Notes under the pieces: model-generated | The model's database searches: none | What the model saw: the letters and a program-made list of their open reading frames with translations, nothing else | Told to the model about the DNA's origin: nothing | Shown here: positions 9,150 through 17,940 of the stretch, piece after piece | Layout: each line of letters begins with the position of its first letter | Numbering within the stretch: the stretch's first letter is position 1 | NCBI RefSeq assembly: GCF_003052515.2 | Contig: NZ_QARE02000005.1 | Span: forward strand, 248,001-312,000 | Origin: Pseudomonas sp. RIT409 | GTDB taxonomy: Bacteria; Pseudomonadota; Gammaproteobacteria; Pseudomonadales; Pseudomonadaceae | Direction: 5' to 3' | Length of the DNA stretch: 64,000 bases | Made by a program: the position numbers and the translations under genes

Positions 9150-9347
9150 TCAGCGTTCTTCCTTGAGCTCTTCTTCCATCTTCTGCAGTTCTTGTTTGAA
9201 TGCCTGATCGAGCAGGCTGGCGCGTTTGCGCCAAGGCTTGCGTTCCGGCTCTGGTTGAGCGGCGTAGGTGGTGATTTCACCACCGTAAACTTCCTTGTAG
9301 CGTTGTTCCTGGCGCTCTAGTTCTGCGCGCAGTTCATCTTTGGTCAC
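9150..9347 (-). CDS. Small charged hypothetical protein (65 aa)
   Basis: 65 residues from a GTG start ([20 protein letters not shown]) preceded by an AGGT-type ribosome-binding site; the frame stays open upstream, but that part looks random. The protein is rich in Glu/Lys/Arg/Gln and mostly helical or coiled-coil in character, with a C-terminus [11 protein letters not shown]. No signal peptide. I recognise it only as a type of conserved short Pseudomonas protein, without a function. It runs in the same direction as pit, upstream of it. Confidence 0.7.
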   Translation of the reverse strand: MTKDELRAELERQEQRYKEVYGGEITTYAAQPEPERKPWRKRASLLDQAFKQELQKMEEELKEER

Positions 9348-9921
9348 GTTATTACCTGCAGGTGCGAGTTGTTCTGGTGATAACGCAGGTGGCAGAAGTG
9401 GCACACGCTTCGGACTTATCGCTCCAAAAGCAACGGGTATGCGATAAGTCTCTGGCGAATGTATTTGAACACTAATGTCACATGCGGCTACGCCCACCAG
9501 ATCGGCAAACTGTCGTAGCCCCATTCAGTTTTTTGCCAGAAGGCTGGCGGATTGACCAAGCTTCTGGCCTGTCTATCGCCGGGCATGGCACTCGGGTAGT
9601 GCATGCGGCACGTCGATTGGATCCATCGCGAATAGAAAACTTCAAGATGGCACACGCGCCTTGGCGTTATAGCACGTCAACGAGGGGTACTATCTCGAAG
9701 AAGAACACGGGAGTCAACTGTGCCGAGCCATCCAATTTAACTTGCACGGATAAATACTGTTTTTTTGTACGAAGGTTCCGAAGTTGAAAGAACGCAAATC
9801 GTGACAGAACTTTAATATTCGAAATCTGAAGTGCAGAGACAAAAAACTGGCGACGTAATTCCACGTCGATTTGCATAGGGATAAGGGCAGCGCCCAAACG
9901 TTCGCCTTTCATCTGCGAGAG

Positions 9922-9954
9922 ACAAAAACGGCCTTGCTACGCGCAAGGCCGTTG
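9922..9954 (-). terminator. Orphan leftward intrinsic terminator-like hairpin
   Basis: Stem ACGGCCTTG/CAAGGCCGT (9928-9936 and 9944-9952) with a 7-base loop. Read on the minus strand the stem is followed by a short T-run (complement of 9924-9928). No annotated gene is transcribed leftward into it. Confidence 0.5.
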
Positions 9955-10047
9955 CCTGGGACTTCTCAGTGGGTACCTGACCAGTATTTCCAAGAAGCCA
10001 CATGGTGGCGTGTGAAAGGTATAAGCAACCGCGCGATGGGTCAATTG

Positions 10048-10078
10048 CGATTATCGGCCAGTAGTTCGATAATCGCCC
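10048..10078. promoter_or_regulatory. PcaR operator pair upstream of pcaR
   Basis: CGATTATCG (10048-10056) and GTTCGATAATCGCCC (10064-10078). The second differs at one or two bases from the 15-bp PcaR site GTTCGATAATCGCAC published for P. putida pcaIJ. The two cores are 19 bp apart, the same spacing as in the pcaI upstream region, supporting PcaR autoregulation. Confidence 0.8.
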
Positions 10079-10153
10079 AAACCAGCCTTGCTCGTACTGC
10101 GAAAAGAAGCGAGAGTGGCGCCATAGAAGGCCTGCGCGGCCACGACGAACGGT

Positions 10154-11002
10154 ATGACGATGAACGATGAACTGCGTAATTCTTTTTCTTCGCTGGCTCC
10201 GCCCATCGTAGCCTCGCCGGCCAAGCGGATTCAGGCCATGACAGGTGATCCGGATTTCATGACCTCTCTGGCCCGCGGATTGGCCGTCATCCAGGCGTTC
10301 CAAGAGCGCAAACGCCACCTGACGATCGCTCAGATCAGCCACCGCACGGAGATCCCGCGGGCCGCGGTGCGCCGATGCCTGCATACCCTGATCAAGCTGG
10401 GGTATGCCACCACGGATGGACGCACTTATTCGCTACTGCCTAAGGTGTTGACCTTGGGGCACGCGTACTTGTCTTCGACGCCGTTGGCAGTTTCGTCCCA
10501 GCCGTACCTGGATCGCATGAGCAATCAGCTCCACGAGGCCTGCAACATGGCCACGCTGGAAGGCGATGACATTCTCTACATCGCGCGCTCGGCGACGACC
10601 CAGCGGCTCATTTCCGTTGACCTTGCGGTGGGCGGGCGTCTACCGGCCTATTGCACCTCGATGGGGCGAATTCTGTTGGCGGCGCTGGATGATGTTTCTT
10701 TGAAGGAATACCTGGACCACGTCGACCTCCAACCCAAGACCAGCCGCACGTTGCGGACGCCCGAAGCGCTGCTCGAATGCTTGCAACAAGTGCGGCAGCA
10801 GGGCTGGTGCATCGTCGATCAAGAGTTGGAGCAAGGGCTGCGGTCGATCGCGGTTCCGGTTTACGACGCATCGGGGCAGGTGCTTGCCGCACTCAATGTC
10901 AGCACCAGCGCCGGACGGGTGACGCGCAACGAGCTCGAGCAGAAGTTCCTGCCGATCATGCTCGATGCCAGCCGCGACCTGAGCACTCAACTCTTTACTT
11001 GA
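10154..11002 (+). CDS. pcaR: IclR-family regulator of the beta-ketoadipate pathway, PcaR
   Basis: 282 residues. The N-terminal winged helix-turn-helix (about residues 36-95: SLARGLAVIQAFQ...LTIAQISHRTEIPRAAVRRCLHTLIKLGY) is IclR type, followed by the IclR effector-binding domain (about 110-280, with YLDRMSNQLHEACNMATLEGDDILYIAR and LPAYCTSMGRILLAAL). It sits directly before pcaIJF and has PcaR-like operators on both sides, which makes PcaR far more likely than CatR-like or PobR paralogues. The family activates pca genes in response to beta-ketoadipate. An alternative ATG lies two codons downstream. Confidence 0.93.
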   Translation: MTMNDELRNSFSSLAPPIVASPAKRIQAMTGDPDFMTSLARGLAVIQAFQERKRHLTIAQISHRTEIPRAAVRRCLHTLIKLGYATTDGRTYSLLPKVLTLGHAYLSSTPLAVSSQPYLDRMSNQLHEACNMATLEGDDILYIARSATTQRLISVDLAVGGRLPAYCTSMGRILLAALDDVSLKEYLDHVDLQPKTSRTLRTPEALLECLQQVRQQGWCIVDQELEQGLRSIAVPVYDASGQVLAALNVSTSAGRVTRNELEQKFLPIMLDASRDLSTQLFT

Positions 11003-11040
11003 GTCGATCCGCTCTAGTGGATGAGTCAACACGCAGTAAT

Positions 11041-11078
11041 CGTTCGATTATCGAACGGATAGTCGATTATCGAATTGT
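11041..11078. promoter_or_regulatory. PcaR operator pair upstream of pcaI
   Basis: CGTTCGATTATCGAACG (11041-11057) is a perfect palindrome, and a second TCGATTATCGA core begins at 11063, 19 bp after the first (11044). Same core and spacing as in front of pcaR. It lies 90-130 bp before the pcaI start, where an activator overlapping the promoter would bind. Confidence 0.82.
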
Positions 11079-11168
11079 TCGGCCGTCTTCCCAGGCATAA
11101 CCTGAATCACATTCCGGCGACGGTTCCCCCCGCCGCTCATCCATCGCGATGTGATACTGGAGAGCCCC

Positions 11169-12026
11169 ATGGCTGAGATTCTTTCCCTGCACGATGCTGT
11201 GAAGCGATGTGTCAACGACGGTGACACCGTTGCACTTGAAGGCTTTACCCATCTGATTCCGACGGCCGCAGGCCATGAAATCATCCGTCAAAGAAAGAAA
11301 GACCTGACGCTGGTCAGGATGACCCCCGACTTGATCTACGACCAATTGATTGGCGCGGGCTGCGCGAAGAAGCTGATCTTCTCGTGGGGAGGGAATCCGG
11401 GCGTGGGTTCGCTGCATCGCTTGCGTGACGCCGTAGAGAAGCAATGGCCGCAGCCCATTGAGATCGAGGAACACAGCCACGCGGACCTCGCCAATGCATA
11501 CGTCGCCGGCGCCTCGGGGTTGCCTTTTGCAGTGCTGCGCGCCTATGCCGGGTCCGATTTGCCCAAGGTGAATCCGCTGATCAAGTCCGTGACGTGCCCC
11601 TTCACTGGCGAAGTGCTCGCCGCCGTACCGTCCGTTCGCCCCGACGTAACCGTAATTCATGCTCAGAAAGCCGATCGCAAGGGCAACGTGCTGCTGTGGG
11701 GCATTCTGGGGGTCCAGAAAGAGGCGGCACTCTCCGCCAGGCGTTGCATCGTGACCGTCGAAGAGATCGTCGATTGTCTCGATGCGCCTATGAACGCCTG
11801 TGTATTGCCGACCTGGGCGCTGAGCGCGGTTTGCGTGGTACCCGGGGGGGCGCATCCTTCTTACGCCCATGGCTATTACGAGCGCGACAATCGCTTTTAT
11901 CAAGAATGGGACCCCATCGCGCGGGACCGCGAGGCCTTCGGCGCCTGGATCGACGAGTACATTCATGGCACCCGTGATTTCACTGAATTCCAGAGCAAGC
12001 TGGCCCGCGCTTCGGAGGCGAAATGA
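11169..12026 (+). CDS. pcaI: 3-oxoadipate CoA-transferase subunit A
   Basis: 285 residues from the ATG at 11169 (MAEILSLHDAVKRCVNDGDTV); an in-frame upstream ATG at 11151 lacks family similarity. It is a class I CoA-transferase alpha subunit: GDTVALEGFTHLIPTAAGHEIIRQ near the start and FSWGGNPGVGSLHRLRD in the CoA-binding region. The length matches the longer CatI/PcaI form (about 285) rather than the short 231-residue P. putida PcaI. With PcaJ it transfers CoA from succinyl-CoA to beta-ketoadipate. Its stop overlaps pcaJ (ATGA). Confidence 0.93.
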   Translation: MAEILSLHDAVKRCVNDGDTVALEGFTHLIPTAAGHEIIRQRKKDLTLVRMTPDLIYDQLIGAGCAKKLIFSWGGNPGVGSLHRLRDAVEKQWPQPIEIEEHSHADLANAYVAGASGLPFAVLRAYAGSDLPKVNPLIKSVTCPFTGEVLAAVPSVRPDVTVIHAQKADRKGNVLLWGILGVQKEAALSARRCIVTVEEIVDCLDAPMNACVLPTWALSAVCVVPGGAHPSYAHGYYERDNRFYQEWDPIARDREAFGAWIDEYIHGTRDFTEFQSKLARASEAK

Positions 12027-12805
12027 TGACTTACACCACCAGTGAAATGATGACCGTGGCTGCAGCGCGCCGCCTGAGAAACGGGGCGGTCTGCTTCGTC
12101 GGTATCGGGTTACCTTCCAAAGCCGCCAACCTCGCGCGACTGACCTCGTCACCCGACGTCGTCTTGATCTATGAATCGGGCCCGATTGGCGCCAAGCCAG
12201 ACGTACTGCCGCTGTCGATTGGCGACGGCGAACTGGCTGAAACCGCGGATACCGTGGTGTCGACCAGTGAAATCTTCAGGTACTGGCTGCAAGGCGGTCG
12301 GGTCGATGTCGGCTTTTTGGGGGCCGCCCAGGTCGATCGCTTCGGCAATATCAATACCACCGTGGTAGGCGACTACCACCAGCCCAAAGTGCGGCTGCCG
12401 GGAGCAGGGGGGGCGCCGGAGATTGCCGGGTCGGCCAAAGAGGTTCTGATCATTTTGAAGCAATCGCCTCGCACCTTCGTCAGCACACTGGACTTCGTCA
12501 CTTCCGTTGGCCATGGCGAAGGCGGCGATTCGCGCAAGCGCCTGGGGCTGCCGGGGGCCGGGCCGGTCGGGATCATCACCGACTTGTGCATCATGGAGCC
12601 GGAGCCGGGCACCCATGAGTTCGTCGTCACCACGCTGCACCCAGGCGTCACGCGCGAGCAAGTGATTGAAGCCACTGGCTGGGAAGTGCGGTTCGCCGAG
12701 CAGGTCTCGATGTCCGAAGCCCCCAGTGAATATGAACTGTCTGCCTTGCGTGACCTGGAAGCGCGAACCGCTGCCGCTCACGGCCAGGCCCCGGGAGAAG
12801 CGTGA
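12023..12805 (+). CDS. pcaJ: 3-oxoadipate CoA-transferase subunit B
   Basis: 260 residues, class I CoA-transferase beta subunit. The catalytic glutamate is in VVLIYESGPIGAKP (Glu51), and GGRVDVGFLGAAQVDRFGNINTT is the conserved second motif. Starts with two Met codons (ATGATG) overlapping the pcaI stop, and its own TGA overlaps the pcaF ATG, so pcaI, pcaJ and pcaF are translationally coupled. It forms the active transferase with PcaI. Confidence 0.94.
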   Translation: MMTYTTSEMMTVAAARRLRNGAVCFVGIGLPSKAANLARLTSSPDVVLIYESGPIGAKPDVLPLSIGDGELAETADTVVSTSEIFRYWLQGGRVDVGFLGAAQVDRFGNINTTVVGDYHQPKVRLPGAGGAPEIAGSAKEVLIILKQSPRTFVSTLDFVTSVGHGEGGDSRKRLGLPGAGPVGIITDLCIMEPEPGTHEFVVTTLHPGVTREQVIEATGWEVRFAEQVSMSEAPSEYELSALRDLEARTAAAHGQAPGEA

Positions 12806-14004
12806 TGCGTGAAGTGTTCATCTGCGACGCGATTCGCACCCCCATTGGCCGCTTCGGCGGCGCATTGGCCACTGTGCGCGCCGACGACTTGGCCGCGTTG
12901 CCGATCAAGGCGCTGATGGCGCGCAACCCCTCGGTGAACTGGAAGGAAGTCGACGAGGTGTTTCTTGGCTGCGCCAACCAGTCCGGCGAGGACAATCGCA
13001 ATGTGGCCCGCATGGCGCTGCTATTGGCGGGCCTGCCGGAGACCGTTCCGGGCGTGACGCTGAATCGCCTGTGCGCCTCCGGGCTGGACGCGGTCGGCAC
13101 AGCGTTTCGCGCCATCGCCTGCGGCGAGATGGACCTGGCGATTGCCGGAGGCGTGGAGTCGATGTCCCGTGCGCCGTTTGTGATGGGCAAGGCGGAAGCT
13201 GCATTCGGTCGTGGTCAGAAACTGGAAGACACCACCTTGGGCTGGCGTTTCGTCAACCCGCTGATGGAGAAGCAGTACGGCGTCGAAACCATGCCGCAGA
13301 CGGGTGACAACGTCGCCGAAGATTTCAACGTCTCCCGTGAAGATCAGGACGCGTTCGCGTTGCGCAGCCAACAGCGTACGGCGGCGGCTCAAGCGAACGG
13401 TTACTTCGCCGAAGAGATCGTGCCGGTGCGCATCGCCCATAAAAAAGGCGAAGTGTTGGTTGATAAGGACGAACACCCCCGCGCCGATACCAGTCTAGAG
13501 GCACTGAGCAAGCTCAAACCGGTCAACGGGGCGGGTAAAACCGTCACCGCAGGCAACGCCGCAGGGCTGAACGATGGCGCGGTAGCGTTGATTCTGGCGT
13601 CGGCAGAAGCGGTCAAAAAACACGGCCTGACGCCGCGCGCCCGAGTTCTGGGGATGGCAAGCGCCGGTGTCGAGCCTCGTGTGATGGGCATAGGCCCCGT
13701 CCCGGCGGTTCGCAGATTGGTCGAACGCCTGGGGCTGGCGGTAGAGGATTTCGACGTCATCGAGCTCAACGAAGCATTCGCCAGCCAGGGCCTGGCCGTC
13801 CTGCGGGCCTTGGGCATCGCCGACGATTCGCCCAGGGTCAACCCGAACGGCGGCGCCATTTCGCTGGGGCACCCGCTGGGGATGAGCGGAGCGCGCCTGG
13901 TGCTGACGGCCTTGCACCACTTGGAAAATACCGGCGGCAGCAAAGGCTTGGTCACCCTGTGCGTCGGTGTAGGGCAGGGCCTTGCCCTGGCGATCGAGCG
14001 GTAA
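12805..14004 (+). CDS. pcaF: 3-oxoadipyl-CoA thiolase
   Basis: 399 residues from ATG 12805 (a GTG one codon earlier is also possible). Thiolase catalytic residues are all present: Cys90 in LNRLCASGLDAVG, the NEAFASQ motif, His in GGAISLGHPLGMSGAR, and the second Cys in CVGVGQG near the end. Cleaves beta-ketoadipyl-CoA to succinyl-CoA and acetyl-CoA, the last step of the pathway. The tight coupling to pcaIJ separates it from fatty-acid thiolases (FadA) and PaaJ-type paralogues. Confidence 0.95.
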   Translation: MREVFICDAIRTPIGRFGGALATVRADDLAALPIKALMARNPSVNWKEVDEVFLGCANQSGEDNRNVARMALLLAGLPETVPGVTLNRLCASGLDAVGTAFRAIACGEMDLAIAGGVESMSRAPFVMGKAEAAFGRGQKLEDTTLGWRFVNPLMEKQYGVETMPQTGDNVAEDFNVSREDQDAFALRSQQRTAAAQANGYFAEEIVPVRIAHKKGEVLVDKDEHPRADTSLEALSKLKPVNGAGKTVTAGNAAGLNDGAVALILASAEAVKKHGLTPRARVLGMASAGVEPRVMGIGPVPAVRRLVERLGLAVEDFDVIELNEAFASQGLAVLRALGIADDSPRVNPNGGAISLGHPLGMSGARLVLTALHHLENTGGSKGLVTLCVGVGQGLALAIER

Positions 14005-14087
14005 ACGACCGGCGCCTGCCAGCCGCCCGAGCCCATGGTCGCCTCCACGAAAAGGCAACTCGTGGCTTGGGCGGTTGTCCTTGTGAT

Positions 14088-14130
14088 GTCTAAGTGTTAC
14101 TGCTTAAGTCTAAGTGTTTCAGGTTATGTC
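14088..14130. repeat. 20-bp-spaced direct repeats before pcaT
   Basis: GTCTAAGTGTT occurs at 14088-14098 and again at 14108-14118, and a third GTC..AG similarity starts at 14128, all at exact 20-bp steps (two helical turns). No PcaR-like core is present. Possibly a site for another regulator or the result of a small duplication. Confidence 0.45.
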
Positions 14131-14180
14131 GTAGACTCACCCTTCTTGCTGGTCTTTATAAAAATATTGGGGAAACAATA

Positions 14181-15470
14181 ATGACAACGACTCACTACAC
14201 CGGAGAAGAAAGGAGCAAACGGATTTTCGCGATTGTAGGTGCCTCCTCAGGCAACCTGGTGGAATGGTTCGACTTCTATGTCTATGCCTTCTGTGCCATC
14301 TATTTCGCGCCCGCTTTCTTCCCGTCCGATGACCCAACGGTGCAACTGCTCAACACCGCCGGGGTATTCGCTGCGGGCTTTTTGATGCGTCCTATCGGGG
14401 GCTGGCTGTTTGGGCGGGTCGCCGACAAGCATGGCCGCAAGAACTCCATGATGATCTCGGTATTGATGATGTGTGGCGGCTCGCTGGTCATCGCCTGCTT
14501 GCCGACCTATGCCGCGATCGGCGCCTGGGCACCGTTCCTGTTACTCGTCGCGCGCCTGTTTCAGGGCTTGTCGGTGGGAGGGGAATACGGCACGACGGCC
14601 ACCTACATGAGTGAAGTCGCCTTGCGGGGGCAGCGCGGTTTCTTTGCTTCGTTTCAGTATGTGACCCTGATTGGCGGCCAATTGCTGGCGGTGCTGACTG
14701 TGGTCATCCTGCAGCAATTTCTCAATGCCGATGAATTGAAAGCCTACGGTTGGCGGATTCCTTTCGTGGTGGGCGCCATCGCGGCGGTCATCTCGTTGTT
14801 GCTGCGTCGGTCGCTGAAAGAAACCACCACCGCCGAGGTTCGTCAGGACAAGGACGCCGGTAGCATCGGCGCTTTGTTTCGCAACCACACGGGTGCGTTC
14901 ATCACGGTACTGGGGTACACCGCGGGCGGCTCGCTGATTTTCTATACATTCACCACCTACATGCAGAAGTACCTGGTGAACACCGTGCACATGGACGCCA
15001 AGACCGCCAGCTTCATCATGACCGGCGCACTCTTTCTGTACATGTGCATGCAGCCGGTGTTCGGCGCGCTGGCGGACAAGATCGGGCGCCGCGCCTCGAT
15101 GCTATGGTTTGCCGGTCTGGGGACGCTGTGCACCTTTCCGATCCTGCTGACCCTCAAAACCACCACCAGCCCGCTTGTCGCCTTCTTGCTGATCACTTTG
15201 GCACTGGCCATCGTCAGCTTCTACACCTCGATCAGCGGCCTGGTGAAAGCTGAAATGTTCCCGGTTCATGTCCGCGCCTTGGGTGTGGGCCTTGCCTATG
15301 CCGTGGCCAACGCCATCTTCGGCGGTTCTGCGGAGTTCGTTGCCCTGAGCTTCAAGAACATGGGGTCAGAGAACACCTTCTATTGGTATGTCACGGCGAT
15401 GATGGCGATTGCCTTTCTCTTCAGCCTGCGCCTGCCGAAAAAGCCGGAATACCTGCACGAAGACCACTGA
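14181..15470 (+). CDS. pcaT: MFS (MHS family) dicarboxylate/beta-ketoadipate transporter, PcaT-like
   Basis: 429 residues from ATG 14181, with GGGGAA seven bases before it. About twelve membrane segments; MHS-family signatures include [14 protein letters not shown] near the start, [21 protein letters not shown] in the loop 2-3 region and [22 protein letters not shown]. It sits in the pca cluster between pcaF and pcaD, where Pseudomonas has pcaT, the carrier tied to beta-ketoadipate uptake. It is clearly paralogous to the KgtP-like transporter at 56428-57747 (shared [12 protein letters not shown] and GTLCT.PIL blocks), so 2-oxoglutarate is also possible as substrate. Confidence 0.85.
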   Translation: MTTTHYTGEERSKRIFAIVGASSGNLVEWFDFYVYAFCAIYFAPAFFPSDDPTVQLLNTAGVFAAGFLMRPIGGWLFGRVADKHGRKNSMMISVLMMCGGSLVIACLPTYAAIGAWAPFLLLVARLFQGLSVGGEYGTTATYMSEVALRGQRGFFASFQYVTLIGGQLLAVLTVVILQQFLNADELKAYGWRIPFVVGAIAAVISLLLRRSLKETTTAEVRQDKDAGSIGALFRNHTGAFITVLGYTAGGSLIFYTFTTYMQKYLVNTVHMDAKTASFIMTGALFLYMCMQPVFGALADKIGRRASMLWFAGLGTLCTFPILLTLKTTTSPLVAFLLITLALAIVSFYTSISGLVKAEMFPVHVRALGVGLAYAVANAIFGGSAEFVALSFKNMGSENTFYWYVTAMMAIAFLFSLRLPKKPEYLHEDH

Positions 15471-15483
15471 TCCACGTTCGTCT

Positions 15484-15507
15484 CGCGCGCCCGCGAACGG
15501 GCGCGCG
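15484..15507. other. Perfect GC-rich hairpin between pcaT and pcaD
   Basis: CGCGCGCCCG-CGAA-CGGGCGCGCG: a 10-bp perfect stem with a tetraloop and no following T-run. It sits at the point where homologous clusters carry pcaB. It could stabilise the upstream mRNA or act as a weak attenuator. Confidence 0.6.
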
Positions 15508-15563
15508 TGCTCCATACTGTGGAGCTGAAGTTCTCGCAAAGTGCTCAGTCCAAGGGAGTTGTC

Positions 15564-16352
15564 ATGGCATTCGTAAAATTGCAAGACGGCGAATTGCATT
15601 ATCAGATTCAAGGCCCTGCAAGCGCGCCAGTGTTGGTGCTGTCCCATTCGCTCGGCACCGATCTGCATATGTGGGATGCGCAGGTGGCTTCGCTCAGCAA
15701 ATCGTTCCGCGTGGTGCGGTACGACACCCGGGGCCATGGCGAATCTCTCGTCACTCAAGGCCCTTACACCATCGAACAGTTGGGTCGCGACGTGTTGACG
15801 TTGCTCGACACATTGAAGATCGAGAAGGCTCATTTCTGCGGATTGTCGATGGGGGGACTGATTGGCCAATGGTTGGGTGTTCATGCCAATGAGCGTCTGC
15901 ACAAACTGATCCTGTGCAACACCGCCGCGAAGATCGGTGGCCCGGATATCTGGGGGCCCCGTATCGAGATGGTAGAGAAGGGGGGCGAACAGGCGATGAA
16001 GGCGCTAGGCGCCGGTGCCGTTGAGCGCTGGTTTACGCCGGACTTCGCGCGTGAGCATGCGGACCGGGTGGCGCCTCTGCTTGACGTACTCGCCGCGACG
16101 TCGCCCCTGGGTTATGCCGCATGCTGCGCGGCGGTGCGCGATGCGGATTTTCGCAAGCAGGTGACCTCCATCACCGCCCCGACCTTGATCGTGTGCGGCA
16201 GCCATGACTCGGTGGCCACCGTCGCGGATGGGCACTATTTGCAGAACCACATACAGGGTTCGCAATTGTCCGATTTCTATGCTGCACACCTTTCCAGCGT
16301 CGAGTTGGGTGAAGTCTTCACCTTGCGCGTGACGGAGTTCTTGCTGAGCTGA
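15564..16352 (+). CDS. pcaD: 3-oxoadipate enol-lactonase
   Basis: 262 residues, alpha/beta hydrolase. The nucleophile elbow is GLSMGG (Ser95), with the oxyanion-hole region LSHSLGTDLHMWD near residue 27, the acid in VCGSHDSVATV and the His in YAAHLSSVE. Start ATG 15564 after AAGGGAG; the upstream extension to 15507 is not conserved. It hydrolyses beta-ketoadipate enol-lactone to beta-ketoadipate, the step where the catechol and protocatechuate branches meet. The usual neighbours pcaB and pcaC are absent on both sides, and it ends at a bidirectional terminator. Confidence 0.93.
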   Translation: MAFVKLQDGELHYQIQGPASAPVLVLSHSLGTDLHMWDAQVASLSKSFRVVRYDTRGHGESLVTQGPYTIEQLGRDVLTLLDTLKIEKAHFCGLSMGGLIGQWLGVHANERLHKLILCNTAAKIGGPDIWGPRIEMVEKGGEQAMKALGAGAVERWFTPDFAREHADRVAPLLDVLAATSPLGYAACCAAVRDADFRKQVTSITAPTLIVCGSHDSVATVADGHYLQNHIQGSQLSDFYAAHLSSVELGEVFTLRVTEFLLS

Positions 16353-16434
16353 GAGGGTGAGGGATCGGTGGTGCTGCAGCCTACGTCAGCTGCAGTGTCG
16401 TCAAGGCACGAAGGATTGAGCGCCAACGAGGGAC

Positions 16435-16462
16435 AAAAAAACCACCTTTCGGTGGTTTTTTT
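16435..16462. terminator. Bidirectional terminator between pcaD and the efflux operon
   Basis: A perfect 12-bp inverted repeat (A7-CCACC / GGTGG-T7) with loop TTTC, serving both convergent operons. Confidence 0.93.
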
Positions 16463-16473
16463 AGGCCTTCAGG

Positions 16474-17940
16474 TCAGAACATCCGCATGGGCGGTACGTC
16501 ACCCGAGGTGGGCTTTCGCTCCCCGGTCGGTGTCCGCTCATACCAGCCGCCACCCAGGGCGCGGTAGAGATTGACCTCGCTGCTCAGTTGCGACAGACGA
16601 TCGGTGATCAGGGATTGCTGCGCGCTGAACAACTGACGCTGGGCGTCGAGGAAGGTCAGGTTGCTGTCGATACCGATCCGATAGCGGCGCTCTGCCAACC
16701 GGTAGTAATCCTGGTTGGCATTGACGAAGTCAGACTGGGCTTTCAACTGATCGGTGAAGGTCTTGCGCGCCGCCAGGCCGTCGGAGACTTCCTGGAAGGC
16801 GGTTTGAATCGCCTTCTCATAGTTGGCGACGCCGATGTCCTTCTGGATCTTCGAATAATCCAGGCTGGCACGCAGGCTGCCCGCATTGAAGATCGGCAGG
16901 TTGATCTGCGGCTGGAACAGCCAGGTGCCCGAACCGCCCTTGAACAGCCCGCTCAAGTCACTGCTCGCCGTGCCTGCGCTGGCGGTCAGGCTGATGCTCG
17001 GGAAGAACGCTGCCCGCGCTGCACCAATGTTGGCATTGGCCGCTTTCAGGCTGTGTTCGGCCTGGAGGATATCCGGACGACGTTGCAGCAGTTCCGACGG
17101 TAGCCCTGCGGGCATTTCGTTGAGCATGTCAGCGCTCAACGGTTGCGGTGCAGGCAGGTTGGCCGGCAGCCCGGTGCCTAGCAACAGCACCAGGTTGTTT
17201 TCGTCCTGAGCGACCAGGCGCTGATACTGCGCCAGCTTGACGCGGGCGCTTTCGACGGACGTACGCGACTGTGCCAGATCCAGCGCCGACGCCACGCCGA
17301 CTTCGCTGCTGCGTGAAGTGAGACGGAAGCTTTCTTCGAAAGCACCGAGGGTGTCCTGGGTCAGCTTCAGCAGTTCCTTGTCGGCTTGCCAGGTCAGGTA
17401 GGCATTGGCCACGTTGGCCACCAGACTGATCTGCGTGCTGCGGCGGGCTTCTTCGCTGGCGAAGTAGGTTTCCAGCGCTTGCTCACTCAGGCTGCGCACC
17501 CGGCCGAACAGGTCCAGCTCATAGGCGCTGACACCCAGGCCAACCGAATACTGGCTGGTGATCCCCGCTTGGCCTGTCTGCGACAGGTCGCCCGGAACCC
17601 GCTGACGGGTGCCGGACGCGTCGGCCGCCACGGCCGGGAACAGGTCCGCACGCTGGATGCGGTACTGCGCCCGGTAAGCGTCGATGTTCAGCGCCGCGAC
17701 ACGCAGGTCGCGGTTGTTGCTCAGGGCGGTCTGGATCAGTTGCTGCAGCGCCGGGTCATGGAAAAACTGACGCCAGCCTTGTTCGGCCGCAGCCTGATTG
17801 GCCGCTTCGGCCGGCGAGTACGCCGGGCCTTGCGGGTATTGCGCAGCTACCGGTGCCGCGGGTTGCTGGTAATCAGGGATCAACGAGCAGCCGCTCAAGA
17901 CGATCGCGGTCACTGCCAGAGAGATCAGGGACTTGCTCAT
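16474..17940 (-). CDS. ttgC: Outer membrane channel of RND efflux system, OprM/TtgC family lipoprotein
   Basis: 488 residues. The N-terminus is a lipoprotein signal with lipobox LSGC (Cys18 acylated), followed by two OEP repeats (about residues 60-260 and 280-465) with TolC-like features such as [31 protein letters not shown] and [36 protein letters not shown]. It forms the trimeric exit duct of the tripartite pump. Its ATG overlaps the pump gene's stop by 4 bp, so it belongs to the adaptor-pump-channel operon read leftward. Confidence 0.95.
   Translation of the reverse strand: MSKSLISLAVTAIVLSGCSLIPDYQQPAAPVAAQYPQGPAYSPAEAANQAAAEQGWRQFFHDPALQQLIQTALSNNRDLRVAALNIDAYRAQYRIQRADLFPAVAADASGTRQRVPGDLSQTGQAGITSQYSVGLGVSAYELDLFGRVRSLSEQALETYFASEEARRSTQISLVANVANAYLTWQADKELLKLTQDTLGAFEESFRLTSRSSEVGVASALDLAQSRTSVESARVKLAQYQRLVAQDENNLVLLLGTGLPANLPAPQPLSADMLNEMPAGLPSELLQRRPDILQAEHSLKAANANIGAARAAFFPSISLTASAGTASSDLSGLFKGGSGTWLFQPQINLPIFNAGSLRASLDYSKIQKDIGVANYEKAIQTAFQEVSDGLAARKTFTDQLKAQSDFVNANQDYYRLAERRYRIGIDSNLTFLDAQRQLFSAQQSLITDRLSQLSSEVNLYRALGGGWYERTPTGERKPTSGDVPPMRMF

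Larger units (their letters stand above)
9348..10153. other. 806-bp intergenic region upstream of pcaR, no supported gene
   Basis: The frames here are short and not protein-like. Base composition drops (AT-richer around 9690-9850) compared with flanking genes. It holds a leftward terminator-like hairpin (9922-9954), two PcaR-type operators close to pcaR (10048-10078), and an imperfect hairpin around 9529-9561 without a T-run. It may be decayed sequence or carry an untranslated RNA. Confidence 0.5.

Noticed and set aside
9529-9561. Inverted repeat GCCAGAAG/CTTCTGGC as a terminator
   Set aside because: Long 17-base loop and no T-run after the stem on either strand.
9482-9787. 101-residue frame in the long gap before pcaR
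   Set aside because: No ribosome-binding site, no recognisable pattern, and composition unlike neighbouring genes.
15484-15507. GC hairpin between pcaT and pcaD as an intrinsic terminator
   Set aside because: The stem is perfect but no T-run follows on either strand, so I list it only as a hairpin.
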